64,000 bases of DNA, taken from contig NC_072807.1 of the NCBI RefSeq assembly GCF_028583425.1, positions 29,393,001 through 29,457,000 of the forward strand, written 5' to 3'. A program made the translations under genes and the position numbers. The DNA comes from Eublepharis macularius (Eukaryota; Chordata; Lepidosauria; Squamata; Eublepharidae). The number at the start of each line of letters is the position of its first letter. Within the stretch, counting starts at the first letter, position 1. The notes under the pieces are model-generated. The model saw nothing but the letters and a program-made list of their open reading frames with translations, had not been told where the DNA came from and did no database searches. Shown in pieces: positions 55,661 through 64,000 of the stretch.

Positions 55661-56236
55661 AAAGACTGAAAATAAGATCAGCCTGACTCCTTGGTAATTT
55701 TACTGTCACCAACCCTAGGACTTTTCAGCATTTTGATCTTTCAAAGGGAAAGATGCTCGAACCCTTGAATTTGCCTTAGCTTCCCACTTCTGCACTAGCT
55801 TCTTTGCGATCCAACATAATTATTAGCTCAAATATGATTCCAGTGCACACACCCCACTTGTTTCCATGCCACATGTCAGCTTGGGAGCTTCTGAACTCAG
55901 AGGCGACCTGTTAATGCTACAAACCGACAAACTTTGCTAGGTCACCTGTTGCTATCCATGTTGAGGCAAGTCAGTTTAAAAGCTATATTGAATGTCTACC
56001 AGCAGAGGGCGCACACTACAAATGTTATTTACACACTGCAGAATATTTCATAGTAAGCCAAGTGTGACTTTTCGCAGAATCCTCTTTACTGTCCATTCTG
56101 AGGCATTAACTAGTGCATGATATTCACAGCCCCAAGGTAACTATTTCCTTTGCAGGGCCTTACAGTGACCACCCTCCTTCTTCTTCTGCTTTTCCGAGGC
56201 CTGTCCTCTTGAATGTCTGCGTTCTGTCCAATCTGT

Positions 56237-56755
56237 GTGTGTTATGTGCCGTGCAGTCGTTTCCAACCTATGGCGACCCCATGAATGAAAGACCTCCAGA
56301 ATGTCCTATCATTAACAGACTTGCTCAGATCCTGCAAACTGGAGGATATGGCTTTTTTTATTGAGTCAAGCCACCTCGTTTTAGGTCTTCCTCTTTTCCT
56401 AGCATTATTGACTTTTCCACAGAATCTTGTCTTCTCATGATGTGACCAAAGTACAATAGCCTCAGTTTTGTCATTTTAGCTTCTAAGGAGAATTCCGGCT
56501 TGATTTGATCTAGTACCCACTTATTTGTCTTTTTGGCTGACCATGGTATCTGCAAAACTCTCCTCCAGCACCACATTTCAAATGAATCAATTTTTTCCCT
56601 GTCAGCTTTCTTTACCGTCCAACTTTCACATTCATACATGGCAATGGGGAATACCATAGTTTGGATTATCTTGATCTTGGTTCCCAACAACATCTTTATC
56701 TTTAAGGATCTTATCTAGCTCCCTCACAGCTGCTCTTCCAAGTCTCAATCGATAA
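56237..56755 (-). mobile_element. Bov-B/RTE LINE 3' end, second copy
   Basis: Minus-strand frame with CESWTVKKADREKIDSFEMW and YFGHIMRRQDSVEKSIMLGK, then a frameshift. It is the same family and orientation as 5803-6312 but has an internal deletion near 56393. Confidence 0.8.
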
Positions 56756-57423
56756 AATGACTGCAGAGATTTGATTTCAGAGCAGCCACAGGCTATCCTG
56801 AGCTATCTATCCCTCAATCCAAGTAGTTCTGTTAGCATTCAGAATGCCTCTCATGTAAAAGTTGAAAATAACGCTCTTCAACATTAGTGCTGTCATCCCC
56901 TAGGATGTTTTCAACTCACATGTTGGCTTCTAAAAGTCACAGGATGTAACTCTAAGCTACAAAGCGCAAGTGTTGTTGTGGTACTTACTAGGATCATGAA
57001 TAGCAACATGCCTGAATTAAAACCACATACCATCACACCAGCTACAGGTTTCAAGAGGCCTGTATGGGAAACAAGCTTAATCTCCAAGCTTCCAGGACTA
57101 CCTCTCATGCCATCACTATTTACATTTAAATATTTAAAGAATGGTAGGATCTCTCTCCGCCCCCCCCCCAAAAAAGTGGTGATGCTTAGAAGGGGAAGAA
57201 AACATATTGGAGGTATTGTATTGTAGGAAAGGCAAGTACAATCTGAACCAGTTCATTTCTGAACCAGTTCAATGCTTAACAAGGAGCTATGCATTTACAG
57301 AAACTATCTGGAAGATCTAAATCACAACTTAATCTAATAAAGTTAAGCAACAAAACATGTATCTTATTCCAGTTTGTCTTTGGGACCTGGCTCACTCCTG
57401 TGTCCTTTTAAAAGTCTGACAGT

Positions 57424-57614
57424 GGCTGTTTTCACACTACTAACCTGCTTCCATAACGTTGTGAAACATCGTGCAAAAACCGCGGAAGATAGCATCTTCT
57501 TGCGAGAGTTTTGCGCGATGTCACGCAAAATTCTCGCGAGAAGATGCTATTGTCCGCATTTTTTGCACAACGTTTCACAACGTTACGGAAGCAGGTTAGT
57601 AGTGTGAAAACGGC
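57424..57614. mobile_element. Foldback MITE, GGCCGTTTTCACA family, copy 2
   Basis: A long palindrome of about 190 bp: GGCTGTTTTCACACTACTAA ... TTAGTAGTGTGAAAACGGCC. AAGATAGCATCTTCTTGCGAGA lies near the centre. A possible 3-bp AGT duplication flanks it. Confidence 0.65.
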
Positions 57615-57952
57615 CAGTGTAGTCTTTTTCCAATGGTATTTCCATCTAAGGCCATCAAAATCACCAACTGAAATTTTCAAGCAATTTTCAAAGGCAGTCC
57701 CTCGTAAGGTGTGTTATAGGAAGCTAAGCTGTAGTCATATACATGGATAACAGTGGTCAGTTCTTGCTTTCAAAAGGAAGATCACAGCTGGTACATTGGC
57801 CAAAGCTGGTTAAAGGCGACAGGTGCTACATAGGAGACTTGAGCCTCCATTCGTAGCCATGCATCTAATCGTTGATTGAGCACCCCCATGGTCCTTTCCG
57901 GTTTAGGTTTGTTTGTGAAGTTATTTATTGTTTGCGTGCATAACTATGTTGT

Positions 57953-58071
57953 ATTGTCGAAGGCTTTCACGGCCGGAGAACGATGGTTGTTGTGGGTTTT
58001 CCGGGCTGTATTGCCGTGGTCTTGGGCACCAAGAGACCACGGCAATACAGCCCGGAAAACCCACAACAACC
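57953..58071 (-). mobile_element. Penelope-like hairpin element, family 1, short copy (13-bp target duplication)
   Basis: A 119-bp hairpin carrying the same terminal sequence as the 25.3-kb element: ATTGTCGAAGGCTTTCACGG at the left, inverted back to ...CAACAACC at the right. It is flanked by a perfect 13-bp duplication ATAACTATGTTGT (57940-57952 and 58072-58084). The arms meet near 58027. The truncated arm ends at the same base as in the 25.3-kb copy. Confidence 0.75.
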
Positions 58072-58609
58072 ATAACTATGTTGTCTCACTTGTGTTGTGT
58101 TGCTAGATATCCCAGGCATACATGTTTTCTTCTCTGCATCTTTTAGGGATTTGCCTTCATTGAAAGATCCATATAAAGTGAGAGCATCAACAGAATATTT
58201 CAGCCTTTAACACACATAATAAATTTAGCCAATCAGGGAGCCCAGATGCTCTTACCAGCGAAGTTGCAGTGTGGATGGTTCTGGCTTACCAAGAACAAGT
58301 CTGTCACCTGAGTGATGACAAATGATACGTTGGGGTTTAAACAGCATAAATGTCATTGAAGGTAATGGGAGGCAACTGGCCAACATTTCATTCCATGCTT
58401 TATAAAGTTTACCCTTAACTCGGAGGTTGCTCTGAAATTTAATTATATCCTCCTTAAATTGAATCCCACACTCAGACTTGAATGAAATAAATGATTAAAT
58501 AAGTGCATTATTTTAGGTATTACAGGAAATTGCATGTAGTATGTAAGGTAAAGAAATAGGTTTCAAAGGTCAGCTAGTCAACCCAATCTAGTCTAAAGAA
58601 GAATCTTCC

Positions 58610-58812
58610 ATACTTCACCCACCAGGGACCCAGGTTTGAATCCATACTCTGCCATGGCAGTTTGCTGGGTGACTTTGGGCCTGTCATAGACTCTCAGATC
58701 TAACCACAGGGTTGTTGTGAGGATAAATTGGAGGAGAGGAGCACAATGCAAGCTGCTATGGGTTTCCATTGGGGAGACAGGCGGGGTATAAATGAAGTTA
58801 ATAAATAGATAA
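58610..58812 (+). mobile_element. tRNA-SINE body (GGTTTGAATCC family)
   Basis: CCAGGTTTGAATCCATACTC ... ACAGGGTTGTTGTGAGGATA ... GGGGAGACAGGCGGGGTATA. It adjoins an L2 3' end. The same junction recurs at 60190-60280. Confidence 0.65.
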
Positions 58813-58814
58813 AT

Positions 58815-59366
58815 AGAACTATGTTCCTCCACGGCAACTTTGCTCATCTGAACAGGGTCTCTTGCAGGTGCCACCCTGCACATGGGCAAAAGCAACAGCA
58901 GCCTGTACATGGGCTTTCTCTGTGGTGGCCCCTACCCTGTGGAACGGCCTGCCTGAGGAGGTCAGGAGAGCCCCCACTCTCCTGGCTTTCTGCAAACAAC
59001 ACAAAACCGAATTTTTTTTAAAGCTTTTGTATTGTAGGGAGGGGGTCTCAGGATGCTTCACTAAAGAGTTAGTGACCATAGACTTCACCACAATCGGTTA
59101 TTTTAAATATGTGCTCCTATGAGTTACCTGTGCTTCATGTGGTCTAATGTCAGCCCAAGAATTGCTCAGTGTCAGCCCTAGAATTTCTTATGTTCTGTTT
59201 CTGCATTTCTTCAACTCTGTATTGGATTCTTACTAGTGCTATGTCTTTGTAAAATTGTGCATATTTACTGTACGACATTGTTTATGGAGATGTCCTTGAT
59301 ATTGACTGTTCGAATCTCACACTGTGTAATCTGCCTTGAGTCTCAGTGAGAAAGGCAGACTATAAA

Positions 59367-59397
<31 letters not shown>

Positions 59398-59424
59398 CAT
59401 ACATACATACATACATACATACAT
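58815..59424 (+). mobile_element. L2-type LINE 3' end with (ACAT)n tail
   Basis: The translation around 58905-59020 (AFSVVAPTLWNGLPEEVRRA) is the C-terminal signature of L2-clade ORF2. The conserved 3' tail (CTGCCTTGAGTCTCAGTGAG...) follows, then an (ACAT)n microsatellite at 59365-59424. It is 5' truncated. Confidence 0.7.
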
Positions 59425-60277
59425 AAAAACTAGCAGTACTCTGGTTGCAAAGAAAACGGGATCGTGGTGCGATGACGTCAGAAATCGCACCAAGAAGATG
59501 CCCTCGTTGCGAGAGGTTAGCGCTATGCCGGTATGTGTGGAAACGTCTTTAGTCTACAACACATCCTACATTCCATCTTGGAGCTGGCGACCCGGGGAAT
59601 ACTGAAATCATGGCCCGAACCTACTGAGTTCTCTCCTCCCCAGCCTCCATTTTAAAAAATACTGACTAGCCAGCTAGATGAGGACTTCTGGGGATGTCAA
59701 AAGCTTGCACACTACTTTGGGATCTATCAGCCAAACTTAGCAAGAGGTATAGCAACACTTGAAGGTATAGCTTCTTGAAATTTCTGCAGTGTTGTCTCTC
59801 TCCATTTTTACTATTCTTAGTACAACTCCGTGCCGGTACAAACATCACACTAGACAACAATTTTCCATGTTTAAATCATCCTTAATTGAAAACAGCTTTT
59901 CCAAACATTCCCAAGTAAGCAAATTGCATGCATACGGGAATCTCAAGCCTCTGGCTCACTTACAAATACACGCATACGCCTTAAGTAGAAAGCAAAAGCT
60001 CCCCCTTTGATACTTGGAGCTCCCCCTTTGATATTTTATAAGGGTTTCAAATTAAACTGTTAACAGATCACAAGGTTGTTTTTCTTCCCCCTTGTTATTA
60101 AGCTTAACTCAGGTTTTTGAAGCCTAAACTAGCTAGGTTACATGCATAATTTTTTTAAATCCCTTTTTTTTTTTTGTAAAAAGCTGTTATTGGAGGAGAG
60201 GAGCACAATAAAAGATGCTTTGGATCCCTATTGAGGAGAAAGATGGAGTATAAATGAAATTAATAGATAAATAGAAC

Positions 60278-60805
60278 TATGCTCCTCCACGGCAACTTTG
60301 CTCATCTGAACAGGGTCTCCTGCAGGTGCCACCCTGCACATGGGCAAAATCAACAGCTGCCCATACATGGGCTTTCTCTGTGGTGGCCCCTGCCCTGCAG
60401 AATGGCCTGCCTGAGGAAGTCAGGAAAGCCCCCACTCTCCTAACTTTCTGCAAACAATACAAAACCGAATTATTCAAAAAGGCTTTTGTATTGTAGGGAG
60501 AGGCTCTCAGGAGTTTCGCTAAAGAGTTAGGGACCATAGACTTCACCACTACGTAGCCTTCTGTTGTCTTAGCCAGTTCGGTGTAGTGGTTAAGAGCGCA
60601 GGACTCTAATCTGGAGAACCGGGTTTGATTCCTCACTCCTTCACTTGAAGCCAGCTGGGTGACCTTGGGTCAGTCACAGCTTCTAGGAGCTCTCTCAGCC
60701 CCACCCAACTCACAGGGTGTTTTGTTGTGGGGATAATAATGGTATACTTTGTAAACTGCTCTGAGTGGGTGTTAAGTCATCCTGAAGGGCGCTATATAAA
60801 GTGAA

Positions 60806-60881
<76 letters not shown>

Positions 60882-61178
60882 AAATATGTGCTCCTATGAG
60901 CTCCCTGTGCTTCATGTGGTCTAATGTCAGCCCTAGAATTGCTTGTGTTCTGTTTCAGCATTTCTTCAACTCTGTGTTGGATTCTTACTAATGTAAAATT
61001 TTTAAATTGTGCTTATTTACCCTATGGCATTGTTTATGGAAATGTCCTTGAAATTGACTCTACTGATCTCACACTGTGTAATCCGCCTTGAGTGTCAGTG
61101 AGAAAGGCGGACTATAAATAAATACATACATACATACATACCATACATACATACATACATACATACATACATACATAA
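60278..61178 (+). mobile_element. L2-type LINE 3' end split by a Sauria SINE
   Basis: Same sequence as 58815-59424: LINE up to about 60570, a Sauria-type SINE at 60571-60880, then the LINE tail from about 60890 to an (ACAT)n tract at 61122-61178. The uninterrupted 58.8-kb copy shows the empty site. Confidence 0.7.
60571..60880 (+). mobile_element. Sauria-type SINE with long (GTT)n tail
   Basis: Head AGCCAGTTCGGTGTAGTGG, B-box GGTTTGATTCC, and a body ending in about 25 GTT units. It is inserted in an L2 LINE. Confidence 0.85.
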
Positions 61179-61179
61179 A

Positions 61180-62060
61180 ATTAGTAAGTAGGAATGGCGA
61201 CATTTTCCCCAGGCTTCCACAAAGCTGATACCTAATTGATCTCATATCTGCCCCAACAATGTGGTGCCATGCCTAGGACAGGAACTGGAAATATTTTATC
61301 CTACCCTGCACAGCTGTATAAAATTACCAGGAACCAAGAGCACATTGCCCAACCGTGCTTACTGAATCCATTTCCTCACTTGGGACTGGACCCCAACAGC
61401 TTTTGGGCTGCTGCTGCCAGAGAAAGGAGGGGCCTCTTTTGACCCCACCTCAACTGTGGGACCCGCCCCACATGGGACAGAAGTGAAGTGAGGAAAATTA
61501 TCTGATGTAACCCTTTGTCCTCCTTGCCCCTACAAGAATGCTGATAGGATCCAACCTTTGATTTCCTAGCTACTGCTGAGCAGTTATCTTGAACCGGTTG
61601 TGAAGCAATATAAGCATAATGACAGAGTTCACCTTTACAGGCTTATTGTAAGGATTGCTGAAATGTGGACAATTAACTCACAAACAGGGTTGCTCCTGTC
61701 TGCTAACTGTTGTTCACCAAGTGCGCTTCTGTGCAGTCCCATCTTGAGTCAGTGAAGGGCAGGCCAGCCTGCGTATCTGCACAGGAGATACGACTAAGTG
61801 CTAAATATTTATTATGACTAACAAATGTATTTTGTCTAATAGAATAACAGACTGAACTGAGGTTTTATATTCTGAACATTATGCAATTTGGGAATTAGAT
61901 TTGGAGGGTAAAGGGTAGCCCATTATCATGAGGACTAGAAGGACTTAGCCTACTTTTTAATTCTCAGGAAATTAATTTCTTCTCCGACACTGGGTTTTGT
62001 GTTTGCACAGATAAAAAATGACGCTTTGCAAAATACAGCTAGCATGGTTTTATAGCATGC
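61180..62060. other. Intergenic DNA without recognised elements
   Basis: No gene or clear repeat seen between the (ACAT)n tract and the hAT element at 62068. Confidence 0.4.
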
Positions 62061-62067
62061 AATATAT

Positions 62068-62436
62068 CAGGGGTCCCCAAACCTATTGGACATGCAGGCA
62101 CCTTTGGAATTCTGACACAGCGTTCTGGGCACAGCCAGAAAAGGGCTGCTGCAGGAGGCGGAGTCAGCCATACACGAGCAGCCACAGCTTACCTTCAGTG
62201 CTGAAGCTACTTATGCTGTGGCAGCAACTGCTGACAAGGCAACATTTTAAAAATCTGGACAGCCAGATTTTTAATGGCCGATCAGAGTTCTGATTCTCCA
62301 ATGGCCAATCAGAGTTCTTGCTGGGCAAAACCTCCCACTTAGCCCTACCCACTTTTTTTTAAAAAAAATTGATGGGTGCCAGGAAAAGTGTTAGTGGGTG
62401 CCATGACGCCCATGGGCACCAGGTTGGGGACCCCTG
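62068..62436. mobile_element. hAT-type MITE (CAGGGGTCCCCAA termini)
   Basis: The ends CAGGGGTCCCCAA and TTGGGGACCCCTG are exact inverted repeats. The flanks CAATATAT (62060-62067) and CTATATAT (62437-62444) match at 7 of 8. These termini resemble Charlie-like hAT elements of amniotes. Confidence 0.8.
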
Positions 62437-63375
62437 CTATATATGCCAGATCCGTTTGACATTGAGATGCAATCAGTTTTGGGAACTGGGGAGGCCATTT
62501 ATGTAGACAAGAACACACTACGCTGTAGCTGCCTTGGAATCAGACGGTTGCGACTAAAAACAGCCCACGGAGACACTGTATATAAAGAGCTCCTGGCAGC
62601 CAACTGCTTTGTATCTCAGCCCAAGCCAGTTTGATATGGGCTGCCAAGAGTGTATGTAGAAACCAATTCTCCCAGACTCTACATTTGTGGTTTCCAATAG
62701 CAACCCATGTGCAGTTTTTACATATGCGCTCAGTACTAAGCACCAGGAACAGTGGCTGGTGCTGTTGATCGAGATGTGCCAATCATTCAAAACACACATG
62801 AGCTTGTAATTGTTTAAACTCAATAAAGATTCATTAAAATTAAAACACACACACACACACACACATGAGCCAAACAGAGTTCTACGGAGGCATAAGGTGG
62901 TGCAAGGTCTTTATCTCAAAGAATATGGTTTGCAGTGCAATCCTGTGCAGAGGTACTCCAGTCCAAACCCATTGACACCGATGTGCTTAGAGTAGAGTAA
63001 CTCTGCATAGGATTGCACTGTTAAGCTACTGGGAGGCAGTGCAGAATCACAAGCCACAACAGATAGTCACTCTCCCCCTTCACATATACAAGGCAAATGA
63101 GTGGCATTTCACTATTCGCAGATCAGACCCCTCAATTCAGTTAGCAGAATCCTTGTTATCTGTCCTTCCCTGGAGAATTTAGGGGTAATCTGTTTTTTTT
63201 TTTTAAAGCTTATCTCAAATAAAGGAAAACATATCTCTTATATTACTATTATTGTACAGGGAACAGAACATGCAGACTAGCTTATAGAAGCATCAAAGCA
63301 AGCAGATTTGACAAATGGGATTTTATTTTAAAAGAAACTCCTCCTTATGTGACCAAGAATGCAAGATATCCCAAA

Positions 63376-63539
63376 TAGAGGTGGGCACGAATCTCAATAC
63401 GAACCAAAAAAAGTGTGAAGGGGGCCGTCCTGGGCCCCCACGAACCACGAACCGGTTTGTGAACCGGCTGAAGTTCGTCAAAGTTTGCGGTTCGTGAAAC
63501 TGAACAAACCTCGAACCTCGCAGTTCGTGCCCATGTCTA
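63376..63539. mobile_element. hAT-type MITE, short relative of the 15.5-kb element
   Basis: Termini TAGAGGTGGGCACGAA / TTCGTGCCCATGTCTA. The flanks ATCCCAAA (63368-63375) and ATTCCAAA (63540-63547) match at 7 of 8. It is 164 bp long and shares the GTTCGTG-rich interior with 15461-16130. Confidence 0.75.
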
Positions 63540-63751
63540 ATTCCAAACTCTACTGGAATGTGTGTCTTAAAATGTATCGCTATTCGCTCTTATTCCTCAA
63601 ATAATGCCCTTTTGTCTTTCAGGGACAGTTCATGCTGTTTGTGGGGGGGGGGGGTAAGCAGTACCACTTTAGATTGCAGGTGGGGAGTCATGTGTGCAAA
63701 TGGTCCTCCTACATAAAGAATGTCTGCCTGCAAGCAGTTAGCTAGTGCATC

Positions 63752-64000
63752 GGGGACAATAACATTCGATTTATATACCACCCTTCAGGACAAGTTAACA
63801 CCCACTCAGAGCAGTTTACAAAGGATGTTGATATTATCCCCACAACAATCACCCTGTGAGGTGGGTGGGGCTGAGAGAGCGCCGAGAAGCTGTGACTGAC
63901 CCAAGGTCACCCAGCTGGCTTCAAGTGGAGGAGTAGGGAATCAAGCCCCGTTCTCCAGATTAGAGTCCTGCCGCTCTTAACCACTACACCAAACTGGCTC
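63752..64000 (-). mobile_element. Sauria-type SINE, minus strand, running to the window end
   Basis: ACATTCGATTTATATACCAC ... CACTACACCAAACTGGCTC is the complement of the tail-to-head sequence. It may extend past the window. Confidence 0.8.

Larger units (their letters stand above)
33980..55665 (+). other. CYP19A1: CYP19A1 (aromatase) transcription unit
   Basis: This is the gene for cytochrome P450 aromatase, the ER-membrane enzyme that converts androgens (testosterone, androstenedione) to estrogens using electrons from NADPH-P450 reductase. The nine coding exons have lengths 142, 151, 155, 177, 115, 115, 163, 242 and 255 nt (stop included). The internal lengths match the vertebrate CYP19A1 exon pattern as I recall it. 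Intron phases run 1,2,1,1,2,0,1,0 and every join keeps the frame. The result is 504 residues, against 503 in human. The left limit is the TSS inferred about 25-30 bp downstream of the TATA box. The right limit is the most distal plausible polyadenylation signal. Upstream untranslated exons, such as a brain-specific first exon, may lie further 5' but cannot be identified here. In lizards and turtles this gene is central to ovarian differentiation. Confidence 0.97.

Noticed and set aside
59365..61178. CRISPR-like periodicity in the ACAT tracts
   Set aside because: They are simple tetranucleotide microsatellites at LINE tails in a vertebrate genome.

Overview
This window is vertebrate genomic DNA, almost certainly from a squamate reptile (a lizard; species not determinable from the sequence alone). 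The evidence is the repeat complement: tRNA-derived Sauria-type SINEs with Bov-B-like tails, Bov-B/RTE LINE 3' ends, 5S-rRNA-derived SINEs, L2- and CR1-type LINE fragments, Penelope-like (PLE) hairpins and many short hAT-type elements. The one protein-coding gene also encodes a sauropsid-like protein.

That gene is CYP19A1 (aromatase, estrogen synthase) on the + strand. All nine coding exons (human exons II-X) are present: 34122-34263, 35322-35472, 39252-39406, 42111-42287, 46102-46216, 47769-47883, 50102-50264, 51862-52103 and 53276-53530. They join in frame to 1515 nt (504 residues) with GT/AG junctions throughout. The hallmark P450 sites are intact: I-helix Asp308/Thr309, K-helix E361-R364, and the heme-thiolate Cys436. 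Directly upstream is a recognisable gonadal promoter (PII type) with a CRE-like half-site, a GATA site, an NR5A (SF-1/LRH-1) site and a TATA box.

Layout. 1-33,700 is 5' flanking or intergenic DNA, made of repeats separated by unique sequence; no coding exon was found. 33,755-34,121 is the promoter and 5' UTR. 34,122-53,530 is the aromatase coding region, with repeat-laden introns. From 53,531 to about 55,670 is the 3' UTR, with repeats inside it and several candidate polyadenylation signals. 55,700-64,000 is intergenic repeat DNA.

The most interesting non-genic signal is a set of inverted-repeat (hairpin) insertions of two PLE-like families, at 25.3, 32.8, 40.9, 49.3 and 58.0 kb. Four are bracketed by 10-13 bp direct duplications and all five share the same asymmetry: one arm lacks the last 30-45 nt of the other. 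Several carry a compact hammerhead-ribozyme-like core (CTGANGA, one extra nucleotide, stem II, GAAA, a 4-nt palindrome, flanking stem I). One such hairpin lies about 0.9 kb upstream of the aromatase promoter.
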